Source: Erpobdella octoculata (lineage: Eukaryota; Annelida; Clitellata; Hirudinida; Erpobdellidae). From it: a DNA stretch of 64,000 nt. Positions 1 to 14,352 of the stretch are shown here, in pieces (within the stretch, counting starts at the first letter, position 1; every line of letters begins with the position of its first letter). The notes below the pieces were generated by a model, which worked only from the letters and a program-made list of their open reading frames with translations, was not told where the DNA came from and ran no database searches. The stretch is from the NCBI GenBank assembly GCA_963978895.1, contig OZ022239.1:36909830-36973829 (forward strand). Direction: 5' to 3'. The position numbers were made by a program, and so were the translations under genes.

Positions 1-175
1 AAATGCACTTATTATTTCAAATTGTTATTGAATAAATGCACTTATTATTTCAAATCAATTTTTAAATTTACAATATGATTTGAAATTTTTTTTGCGATTA
101 ATCGTAATTAATTTTTGCGAACAATGGATTAATCGCATGCGATTAAGCGATTAAAAATTTTAATCGATTCACAGC

Positions 176-178
<3 letters not shown>
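1..178. repeat. End of a MITE-like element with a short tandem repeat
   Basis: The first 56 bases hold two copies of a motif beginning aaatgcacttattatttc, about 33 bp apart. From 98 to 178 the DNA is full of ATTAATCG / CGATTAAT words. Read on the minus strand it starts with TAGAGCTGTGAATCG, which resembles hAT-type MITE termini. The other end would lie outside the window, so the class is tentative. Confidence 0.4.

Positions 179-179
<1 letters not shown>

Positions 180-250
<71 letters not shown>
180..250. repeat. (TA)n microsatellite
   Basis: Uninterrupted TA dinucleotide tract of about 70 bp, lying between a MITE-like end and the first STX5 exon. Confidence 0.95.
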
Positions 251-255
<5 letters not shown>

Positions 256-283
256 AAAATATATATTTCAACTAGATAGAAAT

Positions 284-3200
284 ATGTTGACAAGAAGACG
301 TGTTCCTCCTGGTGTTGGACCTGATGGTTTTATCAGTCTTCATTCCAGTCCAAATGAAGACTTTCCTTCTGTTAAATATGATGTCATTTCTGAAAAGACT
401 AAATCTTCTGTAAAGGAGCTTGGCAGAATATCTGGGCGAGATAGAACTACAGAATTTCAATCTGTCATTAAATATACCCAGACTAGAAATGTAATCTCTT
501 TTTTTGTTCTTATAATTATTAAAAAAAATAATTATAAAAAAATATAACAATAATAATAAAACACATATTTTATTCAGCCACATTACCGTCAGGCTTCACT
601 GCCTAAACAAAAAGTAGCCAATGAATTTAATGTTATATCAAGGTAGTATTTGCTCTTAAAACTTTACTTTTTCTATGAAGTATTAATTGGAACATTAACA
701 TTTATTGTTTATGGGAAAATTTGCTTTTATTTTGTTTCAGTAAAATAGGAAAAGACATAGCAAATACATTCGAGAAATTGGAATCGCTAAATTTGAGTGA
801 GTTTTCCTGCTTGTTAAAATTCAAAACCAGACAATTCAGTTCGTAGGGGCGAAGCGAATTACTTAAAATAATTTTTAGTGCATAGAATATCATCATAAAC
901 ATATTGGTAGCAATCTCGGATGATTGATGAAAAAAGAGAACCAGATGTTCTCTTGTTGTTTTAGTCATCTTCCAATGAAAGTGTCTTTGAATTAGTTGAG
1001 TAGTATGTCGATTTTAGAAAAAAAATCTGATTTTAGAAAAAAAATCCGATTTTAGAAAAAAAATCCGATTTTAGAAAAAAAATCCGATTTTAGAAAAAAA
1101 TTCCGATTTAAAAAAAATTCCAACTCTGTTAGTTTCTTTTCAGGCATGAACATAGGGCTTAATGATAAGCATACAAATATGCATCACATATTTCTAGTTT
1201 TATTCTTCTAGAATATCCAAATTTTTGAAACTTATGTCAGATGGACTGCTCAAAGTAGAAAATGTAATTATGGATGAAAAGAAAGTAAATTAAGTAAAGT
1301 TTAAAAGTTTTGTTACGGTGTTACCTTAAATTGTCTATGCTGATTAATCCTAAAACCATTTTTGTATTTCAATTTATAAGAATTATCTTTGGTTAGTTAG
1401 TAAAATTACTATCTCTAATATTGAGCATTGCACTTAATATGTTTTGTGTGTGTTTCTTGTAGTTGTTGTCAGCAAGAAGCAGGACTTAGCAAGTCAGGAA
1501 GTGGCAAACCAACTTTCGGATGTTGTTCGACAAGACTTGAGTGTCCTCAACAAACAGATCGCTCAACTTCAACAGGTTTTCTGTGACTTATTGACATGAA
1601 ATATATGGGAGTTTTTTTTAATGAATTTTTATAGTTTTTTTTTATTTGGTGAATAAGCTGGTTGCAAGTTTCCTGTGAAAAGTGCAACTTGTAGTAGTCA
1701 TCAAATTATGAAAGTACATTAGTAGGTATCACATTAATTCAAATTTTTGAATAAACACTTGTTGTGATGGCTGCTGAAGCTTAAAGTGATCATTGGAGCT
1801 TCATTCAGTTGAAAGATTAACTTTTATTTCTTGCTCCTCAAACTATTTTATGGCATATATAAGATATGGTCTGTTCATTTCCATAGTTTGATTGGATATG
1901 AATCTGTTTCTATGAGTCATTCAGCAGCACCTGTCTAAAACATTTGATAAAAGTCAAGAAGATATGAATAGAAACTCTGTATTGTTTTTGATGTTATAAA
2001 AATAAAGCACAAATTTTATTCCAGAATTAAGACTTCTATGTAGTTTTAAATTTCAAAGCACAGAATTGAACGAAAGCTGTTCAAGATTAACATTCCGATA
2101 AGAGAAGTTACATAGATATTTTAATGGGTACAGATCAATGTTTGGATAATGGCTTGTATTTGTGGTTACTGAATGTCCATGAAGGCAGTCATAAGCAGCA
2201 GCACCTTTTCTGCATACATACACCAAGGGAAAGGCTGAGTTGACCTGAGCCCTAAGAGTGAAGTCCTTGCCCAAGGAAGTTACGTCTAGCGAAAGTCGAT
2301 TCAATTTTTTTTAGATATTTTTGTTTGGAGTGATTACAGAAGAAATTAGTTTTACCCTAAAAAGTTGTAATTAAATTACTGGTAATTAAGAATATATTTG
2401 AAATAATTCATATTTTTTCAACAGTTCTTGAAACATCAGGTTTTAAACAGGCAGAGATCGGCACATTCCAGTTCAGTCATTGTTTCACTTCAGGTTTATC
2501 GGTTTTTTATTATTCCAGTTTGATTTTAAAATATGTTTTTATTGCTTGAAGAGGTTTAATTAAATGAGCATTTATGTATTGTATGTGTCACTGTCACAGT
2601 CTAAAAATATGTCAGTAAAATAGCATGTGCTAGAATGGCTGTCTGGTATTAGAATCTATAGTAGATTCACACATTCTGCATATTTGTTGTTAGAACAGCG
2701 CTATCTGGATACACAAGATTTCTTCTGTATTTTTTATCAATGTTAGTGGAAGGAGTTAGTTAACTCTGCGAGACACTCAACTTGAAATAATTAAGGGATG
2801 TTGAAGTCTAATTCTCTTTGGTTTTGCAGGGTTGGTAGTAAGCAATTGAAATCACTGAGCTTTGTTATTGCAGGTATCTATTTGGAGAATAATAAAAGTT
2901 TTAATTTTGTTTCTATATAAATTTTCAGTCGAAACTTGCAACAATGTCAACCGATTTTAAAGTCATTCTTGAAGTGAAACAGCAGGTTGTTGAATAATTT
3001 TAATGTTGTTGTTGTTGATTATTTGGTTGATGGATCATTTTAATGTTGTTGTTAATTATTTAGTTGTTGGATCATTTTAATGTTGTTGTTATTTTTTCAG
3101 TTGTTGGATCATTTTAATGTTGTAGTTGATTTAGCTATTGATTAATTTTAATTTTATTTGAGTTTTTATTAATAAAAAAGTATATTAATAACTTAAATGA

Positions 3201-4376
3201 CTTTGATTAATACATTTGACTTATGAATTTAATTATTTACATACAGAATGTAAAAAATCTGATGACTTCTAATAATCAACATTATTTTCAAGGTTACTAA
3301 TTTTTATTAATTAATAAGTAATGAATAAATCAATTTTTTAATGAAATCTTAATTGAAGGTGAAAAATTGTTAGACAATAATAGTAATAATGAAATTATCA
3401 CAACCAACAATAAATTTTTCTGTTGAAATAAACAATGTAAAATGTTTTCTCTTGATCATAGGTGATAAAAATGAACGCATAAATGAAAGATTATTTTGTA
3501 ATGATAATGGTAATTATAAAAAAGTATTAATCTTTTATACCATATTTTATTTTTATTTATTCCTTTCTCCAGATGAACGCAGAAACTCTCTTGAAGGGAA
3601 AGACAGACACAGCAACACCACAAACAACAACACATTTCCACGCGACAGCCTGGCAAACATTCCTCGCAGTCAACGTCACAACCAAATAATAACTACAGAG
3701 CAAAATTATCCAGCTGCGACTCCTAACCACAACAGCAGACATCTTCAACCGGATAAAACGTATTACTCTTCTCCTCATCATCTTCAGCAGCAGCAGAGTT
3801 ATCAGAGCAGTACTGGAGGAACCTATGCAGCTCAGCAGAGTCAAATGTTAAGACAACGGAATATCCAGGATGAAAAGTCCAAAGATGAAATGGTCGAAAT
3901 ACAGCAGACGATTGTTGAACTTGGTGGGATCTTTCAACAACTGGCGACTATGGTGCAGGCACAGGGAGAAATGGTTCAAAGGTTAAATTCAAACAAAATA
4001 TATTGATAATTTCATTGTTTATATTGCTATTTTTAAAAGTTACTTTAGATATGTGAATCGAACCCTATTTCAAGAGCTGGGGTTCAATGGTAAAATTTGG
4101 GTTCAGTTCCTTAAAAGCGAAGCAAAGTTCTGGTTCGCTCGTAGAGAAGTAGGGTTCGGTTTCCATCTGAAGGTTATTTGCTTGCTTTTTACATTTTTAT
4201 ATAAAATATTTATTAGGATCGATTCTCAGATAGACGACACACAGCTGAACATCGATGTTGCTCACTCTGAACTTGTCAAATACTTCAAATCTGTGGCCTC
4301 CATGAGAAGTTTTATGCTTAAAGTTTTTGCCGTTCTCATCGTCTTCGTTATTTTGTTTATGTTCTTCTACTTATAA
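284..4376 (+). CDS. STX5: Syntaxin-5 (Golgi Qa-SNARE), nine coding exons
   Basis: Exons read by eye: 284-490, 578-642, 741-796, 1463-1575, 2425-2493, 2929-2985, 3247-3292, 3573-3981, 4217-4376. All have GT-AG introns and the phases join to one 393-aa frame ending TAA. Syntaxin-5 is the Qa-SNARE for ER-Golgi and intra-Golgi membrane fusion. Diagnostic pieces are GRDRTTEF near residue 51, LNKQIAQLQ (exon 4), SSVIVSLQ then SKLATMSTDFK (exons 5-6), a Qa-SNARE helix in exons 8-9 with the zero-layer glutamine in VQAQGEMVQRID, and a C-terminal membrane anchor from about residue 373 to the end. Exon 8 carries a Q/N/H-rich linker of about 80 residues, longer than I expect for animal STX5. The ATG at 284 is the first in frame. 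An acceptor-like tttcaactag precedes it, so an upstream exon cannot be excluded. Confidence 0.93.
1011..1130. repeat. Minisatellite in STX5 intron 3, about 19-bp unit
   Basis: About five tandem copies of a unit like gattttagaaaaaaaatcc, decaying at the right end. It lies between exons 3 and 4 of STX5. Confidence 0.85.
2996..3125. repeat. Tandem repeat in STX5 intron 6, about 40-50 bp unit
   Basis: Four imperfect units containing ggatcattttaatgttgttg, between STX5 exons 6 and 7. Confidence 0.75.
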
Positions 4377-5420
4377 TGATGTCTTTCATCTATCAAAAGC
4401 CTGCAGGTGCATTACAGACAACTTAGATGAATTTCCTGAGTATTTTTGGCATTTTGACTTCTCTAGGATATGTTGAACCTTCACAAATAATTATGTAGTC
4501 TTTTTTATCTTCAATATTCCATTTGCACTTAACTACAGTCAAACTTGTGTATAACAAAATTGAAGATTTTTTTTGTTGTTATAGAGGACTTTTAACAAGA
4601 ATTCTAATGATACACAAATGTGTATATATACACATATGACCCTAGAATGAAATGAACCCAGATGAGAATCTGCAAGCACTGCCTTGCTTACATGCAAGCA
4701 CTTATTAACTTATATGTTGTATAAAAGTAATAGGCTATATAAAAATAAACTATTGTCTTTTGCTTTTTCTCTGGTGGAGGTATAGCTGCATATCAGAAAG
4801 TTAAACAGTCAAGTAGGTTACTAGTGGCTGCTCATTGGACAAAATGCTTGCCATGTATGTATGTGTGTGTTTGACCAATCACGTTCTCATACATCACAAT
4901 CATTAACAGTTTTTTTAACTCTCTGCTCATCCAATTTCATTATTTCAGTAAATTTATTTTTTGTTTTGCTAATTTTATTTATGAGTCTAAGATTTTAGGC
5001 GACTCGAAAATTCTTTTTGTCGTAGAGTAGTTTTTTATATGCAAGTTTGACTGTATTACTAAAATTTGCCAATATTTTTGTCCTCTTGGTGGATAGTGAG
5101 TGTTACTTTATTTTAGAGATGATTAAAGTTTTTTGTTGAATTGTTTATAACGGATTAGTAAATAAACATGTAGTAACTATATTGACATATAATGTAATCT
5201 TTTCAATTTTTATGAGGTTGTTATTAATAAGTGATGTAGTTTATCTGGTCCAGTACTTGTACTTGTAACCAGAGCCAGACTGGCTACGACTTGGCCTACC
5301 TGGTTGAGCGGTTTAACTAATATCGACTTTTTCGGAAAAATGTCCATGAATGAACGGGGATAAAATCGTTATACTTTTGCTTGGAAAAACTTTCATTTAA
5401 AATTGTTGGTCTACCAAGGG
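4377..5420. other. STX5 3' flank and intergenic spacer
   Basis: No coding signal was seen. AATAAA-type poly(A) signals occur near 4744 and 5160 on the + strand, so the STX5 3' UTR probably ends in this stretch. It contains a short TGTATATATACA-like patch and no recognised repeat until the LINE tail at 5423. Confidence 0.5.
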
Positions 5421-5422
5421 CT

Positions 5423-6660
5423 TTAATAATAATAATAATAAAAAGTGTATTTATATAGCACCAAGATTAGCTGAGGCGCTTTCGAAAGTCCCCAAAAATA
5501 TTTTAAAATAATAAGTATTTAATTTTTTCTTGAAAAGTTCCGTCGACTCAGTAGCTCTTATGTCGGGAGGGAGTGAATTCTACACACACGGTGCTGCATG
5601 ACGGAAGGCACGCATTGAAATTTTGTTAGAGGTGTGATGTTGCTGGAGGAGAGGGGCTGCAGAAGAGCAGATACATCTGCCAGATTTCTAGTAGGTTGCG
5701 AAGATATAAGGGTGATGAAGTAGTGAGTGTTTTGTGAGCGAGGAGAGCTATCTTGAACGAAATGTGGTGAGTGATAGGCGATAGGTAACCAGTGAAGACG
5801 GATGAGGTTTTTAACAGAGGATTGGTGACGTCTACCTTTTGAATTATCGACGATCAGGACGATTCTGGCTGCCCTATTCATGGTCCGCTGAAGTCGGCTG
5901 CACTGTTACTGTGTGATATTGTGAAGGAGAGAATTGCAGTAATCAATTCTTGACAAGTGTAGAAGCTAGCTCCATGGTGAGAAATGGCCTGATGTGGCAT
6001 ATGGCCCTCAGGTGGTGGTTGCAAGACTTGATGATGCTAGTGATGTAATTAGAAAATGTTAGTTTATTATCTAGAGTGACACCAAGTATTTTCAGGGTTC
6101 GTGAAAGATGAACGGGATCATGGTCAAGATTGATTGATTTGATATGAGAGAGCGAATTGATAAGATGGTGTGAGCCTAAGATGGATACTTCGGTTTTTGA
6201 TGTGTTGAACTGGATATTGTTATGTAGGAACCATGTTTCTATAGCCTGTATGCATGAAGTAAGTCTATTGATTCTAGAAGAGAGGTCAGTGGGATCTTTG
6301 GGGCTGATGGGTATGAAGAGCTGTGTGTCATTGGCGTACTGGTGGTAAGCAACATTGTGGGAGGATAATAAATCGGCTATAGGAGATATAACGGAGTGGC
6401 CCTGAGTGAGCTGAACAGTAGGAGATGTGTGATCTCCAAGTTTAACAAATGGTGAGCGACCAGTAAGGTTAGATGTTAACCAGGAGAGGGCTAAGCCGTT
6501 GATGCCGAAGTCATCTTTTAGTCGTTGAAGTAGGATGGAATGATCAATGGTGTCGAAGGCAGCAGACAGGTCAAGTCCAGCAATAATAGTGGCTTCTTTT
6601 GAGCCGCAAGAGTGGAAGAGTGGACACGATCCAGGCCTGCTTGTAACAGTCATGTTATGA
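5423..6660 (-). mobile_element. Decayed L2-like LINE, reverse-transcriptase part and 3' tail
   Basis: On the minus strand, 6653 to 5943 encodes a reverse-transcriptase piece with LDLSAAFDTIDHSILLQRL and a degenerate catalytic box YANDTQLFIP, where active enzymes have YADD. Downstream reading frames (5881-5558) keep C-terminal matter such as LIRLHWLPI. The 3' end is a (TTA)n tail at 5423-5440. The 5' part and endonuclease are missing, and there are frameshifts and an Asp-to-Asn change at the active site, so it is dead. The left boundary of the large duplication (about 6375) falls inside this element. Placement near L2 rests on my reading of the residues. Confidence 0.8.
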
Positions 6661-7960
6661 TTTTCTTTTCATCAAGTTTGTCTGCCAACAGAATTACCAA
6701 TTCAATGTTTCGGCAGAATAGAATATAAAATCATACTCATTTTAGCCTGTTTTCATTCTGTCTGATTTGAATTGTTTTGCTACCAAGGATTTATCATAAC
6801 AAAGCTTGAGACAAGACCCTGTTTCTTGAATTTCTCCTCTAAAATATTTTCATAATCCCATTCTGGAGAGCTTTAATCTCAGGACCTATGTGAGTGCAAC
6901 ACAGACCCAGCCCATCAAACATCATAGTAGAACAACTGAATTTTTGTTGTGTGTGCTGTTCTTAAATACCACACAATCACTCCACACTAGTTCAGTTTTA
7001 TGATGAACAACAAGAGTTATGAGTCTTATTGTAGTGTCATTAATAAAAACCATTAGAATTGAAATACTCAAACCAGCATAGGTGGAGTACTACAAACACT
7101 TAAAAAAATGTATTCTTCAACATGACTGATTCATTATTTTTAACAACGTTCTTTGGAGCTTGCATATCTTGTTTAGCTCTAGTCAGGAAAGGGATTTTCA
7201 TTTTCTTGACACCATTGGTCAGAACTTAATCTTGTACAAAATGATCGGATACAAATGCTTATAAGCAACACAGATATCAGGATCCGATTATCAACCAAAT
7301 CATTTGGAAATGCAGTGTATCAGTTCCCTGCACAATATATCAATTGCTTATTGCATGACCAAATCCATTTGTCTGAAATGTGCAACAGTGCTAGCAACTT
7401 ATAGCATATTAAAACATATATCACCTTGCAAGTGACAGATAAATTCAAGACAAAAAGTACTTTCAGATATGTGTAATACTTTTAGAAGTGTATTTAAAAT
7501 AACAAACTACTTTATTTTTAGTATTTAAAATACTTCTCAACTCTACAAGCCAGCTTGCATCAACTAAAGAATAAATCATGTCCTCATTGAATAAACACTC
7601 TAAAACTTTTGAAGGAAAAGAGCATGAAAGGCTAGGTTTAAAAAGAACTAACACAATATAAAAAATGACATCAAATGGCCGATAATCGGTACTATCCACA
7701 TTATCAGCCAATACCGATTGTGAAACAACCGACACAGATTGTGAACCAATAATCTGTACACCTCTAATAAGTAGCTATTGTTTTATGTTAACAGTTTTAT
7801 TAATCATACAGTAAGTCTTTTGTTCTATTAAGAGTTAAGATCCTAAGGCAATAGACCTGAAACATTCAAAATTATTGAAACTAAACTGTATTGCACTCTC
7901 TCACCTCCAGATCAAAACACAAGTGAAAGAACTTTGATAACATTTTTTTAAAGCAGTCAT
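6661..7960. other. Intergenic spacer 3' of POLR1C copy A
   Basis: No coding signal. A minus-strand frame at 7735-7463 has no recognisable motif. Around 7678-7770 there is an imperfect inverted stretch (cggccgataatcggtac region) ending cacctctaa, which may be the end of another hAT MITE. The same spacer recurs at 22095-23394. Confidence 0.5.
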
Positions 7961-7963
7961 TCA

Positions 7964-7969
7964 TTTATT
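7964..7969 (-). promoter_or_regulatory. Poly(A) signal AATAAA of POLR1C copy A
   Basis: AATAAA on the minus strand, about 21 nt past the POLR1C stop codon, implying a very short 3' UTR. The same signal lies at 23398-23403 in copy B. Confidence 0.6.
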
Positions 7970-7989
7970 GAATTAAAACTCAATTCATT

Positions 7990-10900
7990 TTATGTAACAA
8001 GTAACAAGTCATCAACAGCACGGGTGAGATGCTCAAGGTCGTTCAGAAAAACTTTTATACCTTCCGTAAAGATTTTCTTTGCTGGCATGACTCCAGAGCC
8101 ATCAAAGGAAACTGCAATTTAAAGAACAAATAATTAAATTATTATAACTTTGCATTTCGGGTAAAGTTGTGTCATTGAAAAATTTGCAACTCAAAACAAT
8201 ACTAACATATGAATTTGGTTGCAAGTAGTGATACTGTTACAGAATCCTTGAATTCTGGATGACGGAAAATGTCTATTCTCTGCTTATACAACAAAGGATT
8301 TGACACTTGAGCAACATTTACCCCTGAAAAAAAAGGTTCAAGTAAATTAAGTTTGTTTCGGTAAATAATTTTTTATCCGAACTTTTCAAAGAAGCAAATA
8401 TAAAGAGGAAATAAATTACAAAATCAAACACAGCTCCTATATCATCTGTGAGGTGCCTTCATTAGAAGTATTAATTAAATGAAAATTGTTTTTTTGCATT
8501 TAATTCAAACTTCATAGAAAAGCAAAATTATAATTTCCAAATCATTTAATTAGCTAGTATATATATTTGAAGACATGCCAGTAAAAACTTGTGTATAATT
8601 CATTATCATTTCAATTCAATCTGATCAAGTTTAAAGTAGTTGCAGCCATAGAAAGTATAAAAGTTAAACAAACGCTTTATCAAATGGAGTCTGACTAATG
8701 CATATATAAAAAGCAGTTTGATAAAAAATAGAAGTCAATTTGACAGACAATGAAATTAGCATTTTGAGTGTAAGCAACCATGGAAAAAAGCAATAAAAAA
8801 ATAACATACCATCTTTTTGTACGACTTCAATAACACCTTGCGGGAACAATTTTTGCAGTTTGCATGCGCTATCTCCAGTTATTTGTTTATTTAGTGTGAT
8901 TTCTGGAAAATGCCTGTAATTTACAGGGGCTGGAGAAACAAAAAACATAACATAACATAACAAAAAGACATAAGCCAAGAAACTTTCATGGTCATAAACA
9001 TGTGAAATCAAAAAATTCCGTAATTGGATCCATGAAGCAGCAGGTCCCAAACACCACACCTTAATTATTCCATAATTTAATAGCACCACCTACCAACTGG
9101 ACTGAATTTGGCATGTTCAATTCCTGTCCCTATGACGCAATAAGCAGTAAGGTCGATCTCCTGATGGAAAAAAATTATTTTGTGTGTTTTAATAAAATCC
9201 TATAGTTAAAGTTTTTCTTTGAACAGTAATAAGAACTTTAAAATTAAAAAATCTTTTTGTTTGAATATCATATTTTATAAAAAAAAAATATAATTGCAAA
9301 TATGAAGTTATTTTTTTCTACGAACCTGACTTGGTGCAAGCTTGACTAGTAGAATATCTTCATTAACAGGTCTAGGTATGTTACCATTCTGAATATTCGA
9401 AAAGTATTTATTTATTTCTATTTATTCAACAAAACTGTCAATTATTTTTTTTTAAATCATGCAAAGTAATTCAAAAACATTTCTGACATGTCTAAAATTT
9501 TAAGTGCTGATGAACATTTCACATAACAATTCAAACTTTATTTAACTAGTTTAGACAACTTGAAAACTGTTAAATTTATAACTAAGAAATGTGCAATACA
9601 AATGTAAGATTGAGAATGAGCAGGACTTAAAAGATTATAAATATTTCGAGTTTCATCTGCTTTCCTTACTCAATAACCAGCAGGCTCAAAAAAATTTCAC
9701 TTGGAGCAAAGTTATGCAGTAATATTGTGGTGTATTAAAAAATATACATGTATACTGAGATATTCAATCCAGAGTTGTCCAACGTTAGGGATGACCGTCA
9801 GGTCAAAATTTTAAACTCTGTGTTTGATCAGGTGGGCAAATATTAACACATGGACAAGTATGATTTGATCGAGATTTTTCATAATAAATATTGCATGTGT
9901 ATGTCTTTTTGTACCTTGGAAAAATTCACGAAAACCGTAAACTCACCAGGAAACTTTGATCGCCGACAGGAACCCATTCCAAGTCTCTCGAAAAAACTGA
10001 AAAATAAGTTTTAATTTAATTTGATTATGAAATGCAACATATTTCCTTATTTTACTTATTTATGAAAAAAAAAACATTTCATTTTTAAAACAAATAAAGC
10101 TAAAATAACAAAGTGTAAATATTCATAGAAAACCCATAAAGCAACAATTTGAGATAATAAAAAATTTAAATCAACAGAACAACTTAAAATATGTATTTCA
10201 TATATAGAATTTAGATTATTTTGACATTTCAAGTGACAGCATTTTATATCTTTGATCTTTGTGCTACGTTATAGTCGACTTTTTACTACGTTGCTCCAAC
10301 CATTTAACAATGCAATAATAGACAAATAAATTAAAATTTACGTTGAGGTAATACTAGCCCTGATGATTAAGCTTCTGCGTCCCGTTATTTTTTTGGAACG
10401 ATACGATACAATTTCTGAAATTTGCCTCGAATTAAACGATACGATACGAGACGCCTAGAACAATAACGATACGATATCGGGATCTCGACTGAAACGAGAT
10501 AACATAGAATGATGAACTATACGCGACAGACAATATTAATAACTACATTAAAGGAATTCATTGAAAAAAATATATAAATATTAAAAAATTTATAAAAATT
10601 TACCAAATTAAAATTATTTTTTCAAGTAATTGAAAAGTAGAAAACCTTCTAGCACACCAAAAGAACGACATTTTTAGGCAATTCAATAGTGAAAGTGGAA
10701 AAACCAATGGAGATAGAAATAGATTGCAGATTACTGAGATTAAGATTACTAGATTAGTAAGATTAAATTAAAATGATACTGTTTCCCGCAGTCTTTGCAT
10801 CTGGCAAGATTTACTTCTACATCCTTGTCATTGACTTTCTGCGTGACCGTCTCTTCCTCAAAGTACTCCCAGATTTGACCCCGGTGACGCAGCATGATAA

Positions 10901-12248
10901 TGATGACAAACACGAGAAAGTGCCTCTATCCAAGAATTAAGAAAGTGAAAAAAACCCAGCGTTGCGATGGCGAATGCGGTTAGCAGCAATAGCAAGAAAG
11001 AAGCTGAGAAAGTTTCGAATTCCAGCTGCAGACGATACGGACTACGGCACTGTCGTGCACACTACAGGTGGCACAGACAACCAAGAATATCATCGAGATT
11101 ATAAAGATATATCTTAGATGAGCTATTATTACGGTCAATTACGGATATCGAAACACTAAAATAATCATTCCAATTCTATGTAACAAATTTGAAAAAATAA
11201 GTTTATGAAACAGACTAAACCAAAACATAAACATAGAATGATCATTACTATTACATTACTCATTATTCTCATTAAGAATAATAGTCATCGATGTCAGCGA
11301 GTACGATTGCCTTGTAGGGCTTGTAGTATCAGTAGTATGCAGAGCTCGACTAGCAGCCTAAGAGGAGCGTGGCTTTTTTGCTGCCGGTTCCCAGACTAAA
11401 AATAGTAAATAATGGGGCTACAGGCTGTCTGGAAAACCGAATTTAAATTGGGGATGATAATAGTTATAAACTTCTGTCAAAAGGTAGATTAATTAATCAA
11501 TGTTGATGAATCAATTGCAAATATTCACAGTTGTGACAATCGTTAATTAAATATGTATGACTTTCGTTATTTATTGGAAAATATTTTTTAAAAATCTCGA
11601 TATTTTTTCGGGATTTTATTCGGGAACGAAATTTTAAGTATCGCTAATTATATCGATACGAGACTTCTTCCGCAGGCTGTATCGTTTCAATGGCGATACG
11701 GGATCTCCCGTATCGTTTTGAAATCTCGATTGAATTCGAGATAACGATATCGGGACGCAGATGCTTACTGATGATATAACCATTCAACAAAATATGAGAA
11801 AAAACTGATTTAGCGAGTAATCAGCAACTCCTGTTACATCATCGAAATGAGAAAGTTGGATAAGAATAATGAAGTTTCATTAATAAAAATATGCATAAAA
11901 AAAATTTACTGTTTCGGATGTTGTCGTTCTTGGCATCAGATTTTTTTGATTTAGTGCACAGCTTGAAAGCAATTGAGTTTTTAGATGTTAGATTTTTATC
12001 TGAAAAATAAAAAAATTAGGAATATTATTAGAATATCAATAACTTTTTTTTTATAAAATATGAAGAAATTAAATATAATTTGTATTCATAAAATATAAAG
12101 ACATTAAATAAACTTCATTCACAAAATATAAATACACAAAATATAAATCATATTATAACAAATATAACTATCATATCATGACAAACTTTTCAAAATTTAG
12201 CAAACTGATGGAAAATATATTTAATAAGTAAATAAATGAATACAAATA

Positions 12249-12308
<60 letters not shown>

Positions 12309-13276
12309 AGAAATAATGAATATATTGGTGTTTGGGCCGATGGAATAGAACCACCGTGTATCCTCCAATGCGTGTCGTAAAAGGCGACTAAAGGGAGGTA
12401 CGCAGGAAGGGCATCCGGGTAAAACTTTGCTCCAAATTCCATATGGGTAACAAAACAAAGAATTTCATGCCGGCTTGGACGTCGACAGTCAAACAAGGTC
12501 CGCGCTTCATTTGAAAAGTTAGCTATGGGCTTGAAGAAGAATTTAGAGGGTTCAAGTGTTTGAGAATGTTGGAATGATGAGGGGGAAGAGATGGTGAGGT
12601 TGCTGATATGGCAGCAAGACGATGTCTAGATTTTTGTTGTCTTCAGGAGACTGGCTGGAAAGATGAAGGTGCCAGAAAACTTGGTGATTATAAGTTTTTC
12701 TGGATAGGTTCTGAGAAGGTTCACGGTGTGGGAATGCTGGTGGCCTATAGGTGGGTTGAGAAAGTATTGGGGGTCAAGCGTTTGAGTGAGATTGTTATTG
12801 CATCGTGTAATTGTGGGTAAGTCGGTGCTGAGCTTGTTGTCTGTATATGCTCCGCAAGTAGGTCGACCGATGGAGGAGAAAGAGGAATTTCTTGATATAA
12901 TTGTTAAGGTTATGTCTAATATAAATGTTGATGAGAATTTGTTGATCTGTGGTGATTTTAATGAACATGTGGGAACTGGAATTTATGGATTTGAAGGTGT
13001 TCATGGGGTTTGTGGGTTTGGTAAGCGAAATCTGGAAGGTGAGATGATACTAGAATTTGCTGATTCATTGAACCTTGCTGTTGCCAACACTTGGTTTAAA
13101 AAAGAAGATAATAAGTTGATTACATATGAGTCTGGATGGTGTCAGACTGTTGATGATTACATTTTGGTCAGAGTCTGAAAAAAATTATTAAAGATGTTAA
13201 GATTATCCGAAGTATCGCACAGCACAAAATTGCTTAAGGTAGAAGTAGGAATGCGAGAAAAAAGAAATGGATCGGA

Positions 13277-13320
<44 letters not shown>

Positions 13321-14267
13321 TGTTGGAAAAAGTACTGTGTTTCAGTACTTAAGTAAAAGTACAAGTAACGCCTCAAAAAGTTACTTAAGTAAAAGTAAAA
13401 GTATTTTCTAAAAAATTTACTTAAGTAAAAGTAAAAAGTAACAGCACTTTAAAGTTACTTTTAAAGTAAAAAGTAAAAGTACTGAAGCCGCTTTTTGTAA
13501 TGGTCATTCGTCAATCATCTAACTCTATTTTATCATAATTCCATCGTCTTTCAAATGCTACTGCATTGATAAAACTGATAAACTAATTGATAACACGCAA
13601 ACTAATGAAAATATTCTATTTTTACGTGCCTTTTTGTCAATTTCTCGTATTTCGATACATGCGCTGGATGCACGCGTATCACGTGTTTCTTCAAGTTTGA
13701 CGGAGAATTGTGGAATGCTAAACACATAATTACTTTACTTTAGGTTTGCCCAGCAAGCATGTGAATCTGAACGTTTTAGCTTCCATCGATTGAAATCTGA
13801 ACATTTTAACTAAATATGGCCATGGGCGTTCTTTATTAAGTTCATTGTTGTTACGCGCCTATCATCGCCACCACTGCTCACGTTCGCTCCTTTGGAAGAT
13901 TCCATAGTAGGTAATATCGAACAATCTATTGTACACCAAAATATGTATGACCGCGAAAATCTTAGCTCCACCCACAAGCTTCAATACTACTAACATAAAA
14001 GTAAAATGGGGTTCGAAAATGCATACGTTAATAATCATAGATAATTAATACAACATCGATTTAGACTTTATGTCGTTTTATTAATTTTTTACAGTACTTT
14101 GTAACGGTTTGTCCTGGAAAAGTAACGAAGTAAAAGTAAATCCGAAAATATTACTTCGTTACAAGTAAAAAGTACTGAAAATAATCTGTACTCCGTTACA
14201 GGCAAAAAGTACGTCTGATGTACTTAAGTAAAGTAACGCGTTACTTTTACTTCGTTACCGAACAACA

Positions 14268-14352
<85 letters not shown>

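Noticed and set aside
3389..3572. Open frame upstream of STX5 exon 8
   Set aside because: It is intron read-through; the acceptor at 3571-3572 and the phase from exon 7 show that coding begins at 3573.
7463..7735. A 90-codon minus frame, repeated at 22897-23169
   Set aside because: It is present twice only because the region is duplicated, and it has no recognisable domain, splice context or conservation evidence.
8664..9089. A 141-codon minus frame, repeated at 24098-24523
   Set aside because: Only its middle (8810-8929) is real, as POLR1C exon 9; the rest is intron.
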